Part shown: positions 1 to 8,094 of the stretch, piece after piece
Layout: each line of letters opens with the position of its first letter
Numbering within the stretch: the first letter of the stretch is position 1
Assembly (NCBI GenBank): GCA_002452295.1
Contig: DKEX01000071.1
Coordinates: forward strand, 1 to 12,608
Length of the DNA stretch: 12,608 bases
Reading direction: 5' to 3'
DNA from: Firmicutes bacterium UBA6811
Lineage (GTDB): Bacteria > Bacillota > SHA-98 > UBA4971
Program-made: the position numbers and the translations under genes
The notes under the pieces: model-generated
What the model was told of the DNA's origin: nothing
The model's input: only the letters and a program-made list of their open reading frames with translations
The model's database searches: none

Positions 1-345
1 GGCCTTGTATCGTCCCTGTTCAGGTTGGTTACGATTATCACGCCTTCGGAGGCCTTTCCGGCTATCTCAATGAACTTCGGGGAATCAAACCCCTCCTCCC
101 CGAGAATCTGCACCTTCAAGCCCAGGTCCTTCGCCTGTTTACAGAACTGGGCAGCCTCATTGTAGTAGCCGCTGGTGAAGACCACGTCGGGGTTGAGTTG
201 CTTCAGCTTCGTGATATACGGTGTGAAATCCTTCTCGCCGAGAGGATAGAGGCTCTCCCAGAGGATCTTGACCCCGAGCTCCCCTGTCCGCTTCCGGAAC
301 CCTTCGGCCAGGGCGCGACCGAAGTCCATGACGAGTACTTCTTCA
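1..345 (-). pseudogene. Fragment of an ABC transporter substrate-binding protein (Leu/Ile/Val-type, periplasmic-binding family 6)
   Basis: Read on the minus strand from about 345 down to base 1, one frame is open and gives a typical binding-protein middle section. It has a strand-like VLVMDFG, then RALAEGFRKR, then an aspartate-phenylalanine-threonine-proline segment followed by LKQLNPDVVFTSGYY, EAAQFCKQAKDLGLK and a GEEGFDSPKFIEIAGKASEG stretch. This is the inter-lobe region of the type I binding proteins that feed LivHMGF-like importers of branched-chain amino acids or other small amides. The usual length is near 380 residues; only about 115 are here. The amino-terminal half and signal peptide are missing, because the upstream DNA abruptly becomes an EamA permease gene. 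The carboxy-terminal end lies beyond the window. The ATG at 328-330 is in frame but is probably not a real start. The family call is good; the substrate cannot be told. Confidence 0.75.
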
Positions 346-940
346 GCACCTGCTTGCTGAAGAGTGTGTAGGATGCATAGGTAACCGCTGCCCCGAGGCC
401 GAAGAGGGTGCCGGTCGGGTTCAGAGCGAGCAGCCCGGGGTCGTAGCCTCCCGCTACGAGGAAGCATCCGGCGAACGTTACGACAAGAGCGACCACCTTC
501 GCCCGGGTGAGGCGCTCCTTGAAAAAGGCCGCCGCGCCCAGCGTCACGTACACGGGAGACGTGTACAGGAGGATGACTGCGGTGGTCGCCGTCGTGCGCC
601 TGAGAGCCTCGAAATAGAACGTGTAGTTCAGGGCTACACCGATAAGTCCGAATAGGGCGAAGAACCAGAGGTCCTCCCGATGCACGCGCAGTCTGCTCCG
701 GTCGCCGACCACGAGGAGCGCCAGCAGCGTGACAAAGGCGATAGACCCGCGCAGGGTCACCAGCACCACCGGGTCCACGTCATATCTGTATATGAACTTC
801 GCGAATACCCCGAGGGTGCCCCAGATGACTGCGGCAGCGAAGGCCATGGCGTATCCCAGAGTCGGGCCGGGAATCCCGAGGCTGCGGACTGCTACGTGTG
901 TGCCTTGTTGCGTGCTTCTGATCACCATATCATCCTGCAT
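203..940 (-). CDS. EamA-family (DMT superfamily) permease, truncated after its first half and ending in out-of-frame sequence
   Basis: The protein starts as a drug/metabolite transporter of the EamA family, a 10-helix inner-membrane carrier built from two EamA repeats. The first repeat is complete: TM1 around GYAMAFAAAVIWGTLGVFAK, then helices at VTLRGSIAFVTLLALLVV, LWFFALFGLIGVALNYTFYF, the conserved TTATTAVILLYTSPVY, and a helix after FFKERLTRAK. A sixth helix begins at LFGLGAAVTYASYTLFSK. After KQVLKKYSSWT the family similarity stops, and the last 40 or so residues (SVAPWPKGSGSGQGSSG onward) are Ser/Gly/Arg-rich out-of-frame reading of a binding-protein gene. A full-length member has about 300 residues; only about 205 are genuine here, so it is probably non-functional. 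The start is uncertain: ATG at 940 is chosen. A TTG at 964 extends the frame, and ATG at 931 has a weak AGGA four bases upstream. Substrate unknown. Confidence 0.75.
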   Translation of the reverse strand: MQDDMVIRSTQQGTHVAVRSLGIPGPTLGYAMAFAAAVIWGTLGVFAKFIYRYDVDPVVLVTLRGSIAFVTLLALLVVGDRSRLRVHREDLWFFALFGLIGVALNYTFYFEALRRTTATTAVILLYTSPVYVTLGAAAFFKERLTRAKVVALVVTFAGCFLVAGGYDPGLLALNPTGTLFGLGAAVTYASYTLFSKQVLKKYSSWTSVAPWPKGSGSGQGSSGSRSSGRASILSARRISHRISRS

Positions 941-1028
941 AGGAGAGCGGCCATCCTTCCACAATCAGTGGTTCACCAGACGCTGCCACCACCGTTCAAG
1001 GATATAGATGTTCGTCAGTTGCACGCGA

Positions 1029-1068
1029 AACCCTGCAGAGTAGTCTTACAGACTGCTCGGCGAGGGTT
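1029..1068 (-). terminator. Extended hairpin directly after the yhaN-like stop codon, possible terminator without a good U tract
   Basis: One base after the TGA stop (1070-1072), the minus strand can fold into a long hairpin. The outer stem is AACCCT (1063-1068) with AGGGTT (1029-1034). After a small internal loop comes GAG/CTC, one mismatch, then AGTCT/AGACT closing a three-base GTA loop, for about 14 pairs in all. The position is exactly where a transcript end or 3' stabilising structure would be. Only three T residues follow before GC-rich sequence, so it is not a textbook intrinsic terminator. Confidence 0.4.
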
Positions 1069-1069
1069 C

Positions 1070-4000
1070 TCACGTCTGTTGCACTTCTGCCGGAGCCCCC
1101 CATGACGACAGATCCTCGATATGGGAAAGAACCAGGATCTGGCGGTCGCCGGCCATCTGCTTCAGGCTCGCGCCGAGGTTGGCAAGCCTTGCGCTGTCGC
1201 AGCTTGCGAAGGGGTCATCGAAGATGAACGGAAGACAGTGATCTTCGGCGAGAAGGTCGGCGATGGCGAGTCTCAGCGCAATGTAAAGCTGGTCCTGGGC
1301 GCCCTTGCTGAGCTGGGCCGGGTCGCACGGCATGCCGCCGTCGTCGATGTGGACCCTGAAGTCATCGTCGATCACCACCGCGCGTCCCCCCACGCCGGTT
1401 ATCCGCCTGAAGTGCTCAGTCGCTGCGTCCTGCAGCCGCCCGCGATGAGACTCCTGAAAGTCTGTGACTGCGCCTGCAAGCTCCACGCAAGCGACAGTAA
1501 GGGCGTCGGCCAGGAGCTCCACCTCTTCGCGCTGTCGCTTGTGGGCTGCAAGTTCCACCTCGGCCTGGGCGATGTTCACGGGGGTTTGCCCTGCCAGGCG
1601 CCCCTGCTCCGCTGAGAGGTCCCCTCTCTCCTTCTCGATCCCTGCAACCTGGTCACGTAGGGCCGTTACGTCGTTGTTCAGAGACCTCCACCTCGCTTCG
1701 ATTCTCTCCACGCCGTCCGCCTCATCGACCTCAGGCAGCCCCGGGTTCTGGTTCACGAGCCGCTTCCAGTCCGAAAGCGCCTGGGCTGCGTTGTTGTCTG
1801 CATCGGTCTTCTTCTCGCGGAGGTCATCAACGGACGAGGCGCCGTGCTGCTTGAGCAGGGTGGTGAAGGAAGCCCGCATGCGCTCCAGCTTCTCGATGCG
1901 CCCGCGCCTCTCAGACCATCTTCGCCGAGCCTCGATGGGATCGCCGTTCGACGCCTTCAGAACGATCTCGAGCAGGCGCGACGCAGCCTGGTCTTTAGCC
2001 TCGAACTCCCCGTGACGCACTCGCCGGGTGCCAATCTGCCCCGTGCCGGCTTCTATAGCAGCGTGCGCGGCCTGAATGGCCCTTGCGATCTTTTCGTACT
2101 CCGCAGCTTCGGTGGTTGCCCGCTCCCACCACGACGTGTCGCACTCCTCGAGAAAAGCAACAAGGTCCCCGACGGTCCTCGCATCTCCAGGCGACGAAGC
2201 CACGGAGACGAACTCGGCAACCTCCCTCCACGCGTCGCTTACGTCGGGCGCGGCCGGCGAAGCATCCGCAACTATCTCAGGTGCGCAACCGAAAGACTCG
2301 TGAGCGAAATCGCGGATGAAGGTCTCGAGCCGGCTCTTCTTCTCCACGGCGTCCTTCCATTCGAAAAACGCAGCCTCGACGTCCTGGAAGCGCCGGGAGA
2401 ACTTATCGGTAACCTTGACGAACGTCTCGCGCTCCTGGCGTGCGCGTTCGAAAGCCTCCCCCGCCTGCTTCCTCTCTTCCTCTGTCGGGAGGAGCGCCTT
2501 CTTTGCTGTCAGCGTCCTCATTTCCTCGTCGCGCTGCTCAGCCTTCGCGCATAGGGCTCCCAGCGCGGCTTCATCGCTTGATGCGGCGCCTGCGACAGCC
2601 TGGCCCAGGGACGCAAGTTCCTGGCGACAGGTGGCAAGTTCGCTTTCAAGCCTCCTCGCCTCGAGCCTTGTGGCGCTGACCTTGCGGGCATGGAGCGCAC
2701 CCGATGCCACGTATGCCGCCAGCCCAAGGAGGACGGCCGCGTCCAGGGACACCCACATGCCTTGCGGCCCGGCCGTCCGACCCCATGCCAGCCATGCGAT
2801 GATGCCTGCCACGAGAGCCGACGCGAGGCCTGCTGCGGCACGCGCGCCCTGGGGCGCCACGAGCAGCCGCTCGCGCTCGGCGAGGGCAGCCTTGAGATCC
2901 CGCTCCCTGCGGAGCGCGTCCAGCTTCCGTCGTAGCGTATCGGCCGCTCCCGGTCCGAAAGCGGCGATCTCGGCATGGCGCCTGTCGAAGTCCTGTCGGT
3001 CTCTTTCAAACGCCTTGATTCGCTCGTCCATGGCTTCCAGCTCGTGACGGGCCCTGTCCATGTCCCGTTCGAGCTCGGCGAGCCTGGCAGAGTAAGACTC
3101 GGCGAGTCGTAGTTCGTCAGGGCTTGCCTCGTCGAAAACGCTGAACTTCTCCGAAAGCTTCGCCTCGCATGCGGCAAGCTCTCTCCGCCCTGCGGTGAAA
3201 TCGCGCCAGCGCTGGAGCAGCTCGGCCGCCCTGCGCTTCATACTGCGCACCGCGGCCTCGGGTCCAGGCCCCAGATCGCCCCAGTTGCGAAGCGTGCGAA
3301 GCTCAACCGTGAGCCGTTCGAGCTCAGCCTGCTTGCTCTTGACGGCATTCTCGACGTCTGAGATCCCCCGGGCTGCCTCGGCCAGCTTCTCCCTGATGGA
3401 TATGAGATCGGCCAGCCTCGACTCGATGTCGTCTGGCGCGCCCTCGAACTCGGGATAGGTCTCCTGAATGTTCCCTGCCTCCAGGTCGATCTGGGCGACG
3501 AGGCGGCGAGATTCGTCCAGCGCAGATCCGAGGCCAGACTGCTCCTTCAAGGCCTGGCGGTACTCTGCTGCGAGCCGCCTCCACTCGGACCAGGCGTTCA
3601 GGATGGACTCTTTCGATTTGAGGACCCTCCGAGCCTCGTCGAGGTCGCGCTCGACGTCGGCAAGCCTCTTGAGCACCGCCTGGAGTGAGTCAACCGCATG
3701 TCGGGCAGACTCGATCTCCGCTTGAAGGGCTGCTATGCGCGAGCAGAGCTTCTCAAGCCTTCGGTCGTTTGTCTGGTTGTGCGAGGTCACGCCCCTATCT
3801 CTGGTGGCCTTCGTTTGCGTCGAAAGCTCCTCGACGAGGGAACTCAGTGCCTGGGCGAAACCCGCTCCTGCGCCTGACAGGAGTTCCTGGACGTTCCTAT
3901 CAAGCTGTTTTGCTTCGGGAACGGGCTGCTTGACACAGAAGGTGGACTCGAACAGGTCGCGCGAGGTCATGCTGAAGATCTCTGCAAGCTTCTTCTCGTA

Positions 4001-4390
4001 GGTCACGTTGGGCTTCCTCGTTGCGCCGGGGTTATGCTCGCCGCTGATCAGGCTCACGTACTTGCCGTTTTCGAGCCTCGCCAAGGAGACTCGGTGCGTG
4101 CTGAAATCGCGGCGGATCCTGTACACGGCCCCGTCCGCCTCGAACTCGACTTCTCCCTCGAAGCGCGGGGGGTTATCCCAGTTCCTGAAGCGCGCCTGTC
4201 CAAACGCAGCCGGGTCGGTCCTCGCAGGCAGGCCGAATATCGTGGCGAGGAGACCCATGACCAGCGACGACTTGCCGCGCTCGTTCGGGGCGATGAGGGT
4301 GTTGACGCTGTCTTTGAGCCTCACCTCGACCTTATCCCGGTACGGCCCGAAGCCTGTGAGGGCCAGCCTCCTGAAGGAGACCTCCTTCAC
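1070..4390 (-). CDS. YhaN-like AAA ATPase (SbcC/Rad50-type SMC protein) with a central transmembrane hairpin
   Basis: A 1106-residue Rad50/SbcC-like ATPase, presumed to partner the adjacent Mre11-like nuclease in processing DNA ends. The amino-terminal half-site has a Walker A variant APNERGKSS (residues 34-42), with Ala in place of the first Gly. A QPVPEAKQLD Q-loop region follows near 155. Long Glu/Arg/Ala-rich coiled coils run from about 200 to 515 and from 575 to about 1000. Between them are two hydrophobic segments (about 517-537 and 546-567) split by a short polar turn. The carboxy-terminal half-site has the signature LSKGAQDQ (1027-1034), Walker B FIFDDPF with a DD pair (D1058, D1059), and the H-loop histidine in VLSHIED. 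No CxxC zinc hook is present. This layout matches Bacillus subtilis YhaN rather than classical SbcC. GTG is the start; its GTGA overlaps the yhaO-like stop, so translation is coupled. The family is certain; the exact role is inferred. Confidence 0.9.
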   Translation of the reverse strand: MKEVSFRRLALTGFGPYRDKVEVRLKDSVNTLIAPNERGKSSLVMGLLATIFGLPARTDPAAFGQARFRNWDNPPRFEGEVEFEADGAVYRIRRDFSTHRVSLARLENGKYVSLISGEHNPGATRKPNVTYEKKLAEIFSMTSRDLFESTFCVKQPVPEAKQLDRNVQELLSGAGAGFAQALSSLVEELSTQTKATRDRGVTSHNQTNDRRLEKLCSRIAALQAEIESARHAVDSLQAVLKRLADVERDLDEARRVLKSKESILNAWSEWRRLAAEYRQALKEQSGLGSALDESRRLVAQIDLEAGNIQETYPEFEGAPDDIESRLADLISIREKLAEAARGISDVENAVKSKQAELERLTVELRTLRNWGDLGPGPEAAVRSMKRRAAELLQRWRDFTAGRRELAACEAKLSEKFSVFDEASPDELRLAESYSARLAELERDMDRARHELEAMDERIKAFERDRQDFDRRHAEIAAFGPGAADTLRRKLDALRRERDLKAALAERERLLVAPQGARAAAGLASALVAGIIAWLAWGRTAGPQGMWVSLDAAVLLGLAAYVASGALHARKVSATRLEARRLESELATCRQELASLGQAVAGAASSDEAALGALCAKAEQRDEEMRTLTAKKALLPTEEERKQAGEAFERARQERETFVKVTDKFSRRFQDVEAAFFEWKDAVEKKSRLETFIRDFAHESFGCAPEIVADASPAAPDVSDAWREVAEFVSVASSPGDARTVGDLVAFLEECDTSWWERATTEAAEYEKIARAIQAAHAAIEAGTGQIGTRRVRHGEFEAKDQAASRLLEIVLKASNGDPIEARRRWSERRGRIEKLERMRASFTTLLKQHGASSVDDLREKKTDADNNAAQALSDWKRLVNQNPGLPEVDEADGVERIEARWRSLNNDVTALRDQVAGIEKERGDLSAEQGRLAGQTPVNIAQAEVELAAHKRQREEVELLADALTVACVELAGAVTDFQESHRGRLQDAATEHFRRITGVGGRAVVIDDDFRVHIDDGGMPCDPAQLSKGAQDQLYIALRLAIADLLAEDHCLPFIFDDPFASCDSARLANLGASLKQMAGDRQILVLSHIEDLSSWGAPAEVQQT

Positions 4391-5523
4391 CGCTTGCCAC
4401 CCCTTCCCTGGAACGCCGCGAGCCCTTTGCGCATGGCGAGATCCAGCACCTTCTTCTCGCGCTCGTCCGCCGCCTGCTCGAGCCTTTCCATGAGCCTCTT
4501 CACGAAATACCCCCGGACCGTGGGTTCCGAAGCAAGCTGCCTGCCGAGTTCCTCGCTGAGGAAGGCGGTTTCATCAAGGACCTCGACGTAGAAGAACTCG
4601 CTCTGCAGCGCGGCGGCGAGGGCGTCTACATCTATGGCGAAGGGCGGCACGCCCTTCAGCGTCATCCTGACGAGAGCATCGCCATCCGCGGCGACCGTGC
4701 GGCGGCACGCATCGGCCAGCGCGTCGTGGGACGGCACGGCCGACACATCGATCTCGGCTGACACGTGCTTTCGCACAGGGACGGGCGAGGCCTTTACGGC
4801 CACGCCCGTCCCGTCGAACTCGACCACGGTGAGCTCTCCCGTGCCGGGGTCATCGAACCCTTTCGCTTCCACCATGCCGGGATAAACCGCGAGGCCCCTG
4901 CCGACCCTGGACTCCCCATGCCTGTGGATGTGCCCGAGGGCGACGTAGTGGTACCCGGCTGCGGCAAGCGCCTGCGACGCTATGGGGAGGCTTCTGTCGC
5001 CGGCGTTCCAGTCGAGCGAGCCGTGGAAGACTCCGATGTGTATCCCTGCATCGCCTGCGCGTGGGAGGCTTCCCAGCTCGTCCGTGCGGGTAAGACCTCC
5101 CGTATAGGCGAGTGAATATACGAAGATGCGCGTGCCGTCGAGGTCGTGCGACGCGACGAGGTCTGGCATGGGGTTTCGCACGAGCACGCCGGGCCAGGAG
5201 TCCCCCCGCTGCCTGTATACGGAGTCATGGTAGGTGATCTCGTCGTGGTTGCCGGGGACGGTCACAAGGAACACGCCTGCCTGGGCCAATCGCCTGAGTT
5301 GCCGGACGGCCTCCTCCGCCACGGCGGGGTCGGGCCTGTGGGACTCGAAGAGGTCGCCTGCGATGATGACCATGCAGGTGTGGTTCTCCGGGGCAAGGGC
5401 GAAGTCCACCGCTTTCCGGAGAAGCAGGTCCCGTTCATGTCGCCGGACCTCGGCCCTGTCGCCGGGAAGGTCAGACGGGGACCAGCCGAGGTGCAGGTCT
5501 GCAAGGTGGAGACACCGGAGCAC
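4387..5523 (-). CDS. YhaO-like DNA repair exonuclease (SbcD/Mre11-type metallophosphoesterase)
   Basis: A 378-residue calcineurin-like phosphoesterase of the SbcD/Mre11 type, the expected nuclease partner of the ATPase encoded next. All five two-metal motifs are present in order: DLH (D9, H11), GDLFE (D57), GNHDE (N92, H93, D94), FHGSLD (H167) and GHIH (H198, H200). The carboxy-terminal third, from about residue 250, is a capping and partner-binding region ending in a basic helix. Its size and its tandem arrangement with a membrane-containing Rad50-like gene resemble Bacillus yhaO-yhaN more than sbcD-sbcC. The GTG start is set by GAGGTGA (complement of 5530-5536), six bases upstream. The stop overlaps the GTG of the next gene. 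No strong sigma-A promoter is visible in the 105 bases upstream. The catalytic residues look intact, so it should be an active Mn-dependent nuclease; strand polarity cannot be told. Confidence 0.9.
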   Translation of the reverse strand: MLRCLHLADLHLGWSPSDLPGDRAEVRRHERDLLLRKAVDFALAPENHTCMVIIAGDLFESHRPDPAVAEEAVRQLRRLAQAGVFLVTVPGNHDEITYHDSVYRQRGDSWPGVLVRNPMPDLVASHDLDGTRIFVYSLAYTGGLTRTDELGSLPRAGDAGIHIGVFHGSLDWNAGDRSLPIASQALAAAGYHYVALGHIHRHGESRVGRGLAVYPGMVEAKGFDDPGTGELTVVEFDGTGVAVKASPVPVRKHVSAEIDVSAVPSHDALADACRRTVAADGDALVRMTLKGVPPFAIDVDALAAALQSEFFYVEVLDETAFLSEELGRQLASEPTVRGYFVKRLMERLEQAADEREKKVLDLAMRKGLAAFQGRGGKR

Positions 5524-5628
5524 GCTCCATCACCTCGCCGGAATGATGTTCATCCAAACGATACCACAGTTCTGCAGGAAATGGAAGAGTTCGCAGGACC
5601 ATGCAGGACACCGCAAGAATGGGAAAAC
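5524..5628. other. 105-base intergenic gap between the yhaO-like and phosphatase-like genes
   Basis: This is the largest gap inside the gene run and the natural place for a separate promoter for the yhaO-yhaN pair. I see only a weak candidate on the minus strand: TATCGT as a -10 box with a poor TTCCAT 17 bases before it. Three copies of CCTGC lie here, two of them as GTCCTGC separated by three bases (5595-5611). No terminator-like hairpin with a T run is seen. The only clear signal is the ribosome binding site at its left end. Confidence 0.3.
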
Positions 5629-8073
5629 CTACGCATCGCCCGCTGATTTACGGCCGGCGAGGTATAGGAGGACGAGAGAGGGGTACAGCATAAGCAGGGC
5701 CGCGGCCACCACGCCTGAATCATTGGCAAGGACGGCCACGGCTGCTGCCACGAGGCTTGCGGCCAGGGACGACGCGAAACCGGGGTGAGCGTTCATGAGC
5801 CTCCTCGCAAGGCCTACCGGTCGCACCCACAGGAGCGCCACGGCGCCGAGAAATGCAAAGAGCGCGCGGGTCCACACTGTGTACCGGATGAGCTTGAGGC
5901 TCATCGCCGCCTTGCGCCGGGCGATATCGACGAGCGCCGCAAGACCATCTGCGCGCACGGAGAGAGCCGCCCGTCCCCAGTGGGACACAGGCCCGCCGGG
6001 CCGCAGCGCGTCAGCGACGGCGATCCCAGCAATGAGGGCCAGCGCGAGCACGGCGACGACGGCGGCTTCGCGGCGGGTCACCCGTCGCCCCAGGAACAGC
6101 GTATACGCCACTACGAACCCGGCCGCGGCGGTCAAAGTGCCTCCCATGTTGGCGCCCAGCGTCGGGGACGCAAGCACCAGGAGCGCTGCGGCAAAGACCG
6201 CCCCGGTGCCTGCAAGGGCCGCGCCGCGCGCCGCGGGCCGCGCTCCGCGAGCGACCAGTGCGTCGAAAAGCAGCCCGCTCCCCGTGATGAGCGACCCGAC
6301 GAGGGCGCCCATATACTCGTTGCCTATCCCGTAGAACCTGGCCCCTCCTATAGGGTCATAGCCGAGCACCGAGCCCTGCATGAGCTTGGCTCCGAGCAGC
6401 GCGTCGCAAATGATTGCAAGCCCCGTGACGAGGTACACCGCGGCGAAGGGCATCGGCCCCGGGCCGAACACAGCCCTTGCAGCAATGCATGTGGTGGCCG
6501 CGAGGGCCGTCAGCCGCGCGGCGGCAACCAGGCCTGTCGGGTAGGCGAGCGGCAGGACGAGCATGGCGAGAGGCACGGCACCAAGACCGAGGAGGAGCGC
6601 CCACACCACGTGGGCGACCCGCACTGCCACGGCCGCCGGGTGCCCGCCGCCCGGGGTGCCAGAGAGCCCCCGAGACGGGCCGAGGTGCCGCAGATGGCTG
6701 TGCCCCGCCGCGGCAAGTGCGATGAGGGCGAGCGACGTGAGGGCCACGACGATCTGGAGGCCTACGAAGGTCTTGAGGAGCGGCGCTCTCATCAGGTAGG
6801 TGGAGGCGATCTCGTCATGCATGGACAGGAGGCGGGCAAGGGGTGCTGCCTCAGGCTCAACCCGCATCGGAGTCCCGAGGATCCAGGGCGGCTGTTCCAC
6901 CCCGAGCCAAGAGAGGATAGACGCGGCCACGTCGGTGCTCGCCACGAGGCCGTGGCGTCTGGTCGTAGGAGATGTCAGGAGCGCTGGCCCGCCCGAGACA
7001 CCCGGTCCGGCCGCGATGACCGGCGCGAGGCTGTGCCCTGAGGCGACTTCCCTTGCGGCCGGCGTCGGGGCGAGCACGAGGAGCACGGTGTCGGTGAGGT
7101 CTATGAACCGGAGCAGGCGGCCGACGAGCGCATCGGCCGACGAGAGTGCGAGGCGCCTTGCTTTTTCGTACGCCGCATCGGTGAGAAGGCCCGCCGCCAG
7201 GTACCTCTCGACCCGCGCCGTGTCGCCCGATTCGACCACGATGAGATCGGCCTTCCCCATCGTCACCGCGTCCATCACATGCGCTGCGACAAGCTCGTTG
7301 TCGGTTGCGACGCCCCCGGGGAAATCCTGCCTGCCGATGACCATCGCGCGCCCAACGTCGCCAAGGTCAACGACGCCGCCGGAGTCCATGGCAATAGCCG
7401 CGGCGTGCCGGCCGAGACGGGCGGGGGTATCGGAGTTGCCGAAGACGGCAGTCCTCTTCCCCGCCCGCCTGAGGGCCTCGCCCAGCGCGCCGGGCACGAT
7501 ACGATAGCTTGAGTCGCAGTTGGCTCGGGCGATAACGGCGATATAGGGATGCACGACGCTTCCGGGCGGCGGCGGGGCAGCTCCCGTGTTTCGGGCGAGT
7601 GTGACGGCGGCCGCAGCGCCCTCCACTGGTTCCTCCCAGTTGAAGGCATGCCCGGCCTCGGGCGGCCCCTGCGCCCTCGTGCCTGCGCCGAGCGTCACGT
7701 ATGTGTGCTCGGGCTCCAGGGTTTTCGCAGTCCGCGCGTTCGCAAGCCCGACCGCGGCGGTCGAGGCGAGCCTCCACATGTTGGGCGCAAGCGCGGGGTC
7801 GATGTCCCGAAGCGACATCGCGTCCACCAGCACGATGACCACCCGGCGCGTGCCGGGAACGCCTGAAGCCGACGCTCCCGGAAACGGGGCCAGCAGCGGC
7901 AATGCCACAACCACGAAGAGCAAGGAAAGTACTCGCAGGGGACCCAGTGCTCGCGGTGCGCCGGGCGCGCGTTGCGCGGGCGCCTCGAACCGTCTTGTGG
8001 CACTGGGCCCGGGGCGGCGCTGCCCGGCTCCGGTTAACCGCAGCGCGAAACGGGACCTGCGCGGGCCTGGCAC
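5629..8073 (-). CDS. Polytopic membrane protein with an alkaline-phosphatase-superfamily-like extracytoplasmic domain
   Basis: 814 residues. A basic, Pro/Ala-rich amino terminus of about 45 residues precedes a signal-anchor helix (46-66). A domain of about 330 residues follows with alkaline phosphatase superfamily features: strand VVIVLVDAMS (D84), APNMWRLA, the TLEPEHTYVTLGAG segment where the nucleophile region would lie, ADLIVVESGDTAR (275-287), and LAPVIAAGPG followed by HGLVASTDVAASILSWLG. From about 430 to the end there are roughly ten hydrophobic helices, including the loop GYDPIGGARFYGIGNEYMG (571-589) and ANDSGVVAA (783-791), which look like conserved motifs. GTG at 8073 has GGGAGGA seven bases upstream. 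It lies 21 bases after a glycosyltransferase gene, so a role in building or modifying cell-surface glycan or lipid is plausible. I cannot assign every metal ligand, so catalytic activity is not certain. Confidence 0.75.
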   Translation of the reverse strand: MPGPRRSRFALRLTGAGQRRPGPSATRRFEAPAQRAPGAPRALGPLRVLSLLFVVVALPLLAPFPGASASGVPGTRRVVIVLVDAMSLRDIDPALAPNMWRLASTAAVGLANARTAKTLEPEHTYVTLGAGTRAQGPPEAGHAFNWEEPVEGAAAAVTLARNTGAAPPPPGSVVHPYIAVIARANCDSSYRIVPGALGEALRRAGKRTAVFGNSDTPARLGRHAAAIAMDSGGVVDLGDVGRAMVIGRQDFPGGVATDNELVAAHVMDAVTMGKADLIVVESGDTARVERYLAAGLLTDAAYEKARRLALSSADALVGRLLRFIDLTDTVLLVLAPTPAAREVASGHSLAPVIAAGPGVSGGPALLTSPTTRRHGLVASTDVAASILSWLGVEQPPWILGTPMRVEPEAAPLARLLSMHDEIASTYLMRAPLLKTFVGLQIVVALTSLALIALAAAGHSHLRHLGPSRGLSGTPGGGHPAAVAVRVAHVVWALLLGLGAVPLAMLVLPLAYPTGLVAAARLTALAATTCIAARAVFGPGPMPFAAVYLVTGLAIICDALLGAKLMQGSVLGYDPIGGARFYGIGNEYMGALVGSLITGSGLLFDALVARGARPAARGAALAGTGAVFAAALLVLASPTLGANMGGTLTAAAGFVVAYTLFLGRRVTRREAAVVAVLALALIAGIAVADALRPGGPVSHWGRAALSVRADGLAALVDIARRKAAMSLKLIRYTVWTRALFAFLGAVALLWVRPVGLARRLMNAHPGFASSLAASLVAAAVAVLANDSGVVAAALLMLYPSLVLLYLAGRKSAGDA

Positions 8074-8094
8074 GCAGCTCTCCTCCCTACCCTC

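Noticed and set aside
1070..4390. Classical SbcC or RecN
   Set aside because: There is no zinc-hook CxxC and there is a transmembrane pair at the coil apex. RecN is shorter and lacks this partner nuclease. YhaN fits better.
5540..5575. Sigma-A promoter for the yhaO-yhaN pair (TATCGT with TTCCAT)
   Set aside because: The -35 box matches only two of six consensus bases and the -10 four of six; this is within chance expectation.
5785..7041. A 418-codon open frame on the plus strand opposite the membrane protein gene
   Set aside because: The product is Arg/Gly/Pro/His-rich and hydrophilic with no recognisable motif. The minus frame encodes a coherent multi-helix protein with a good ribosome binding site.
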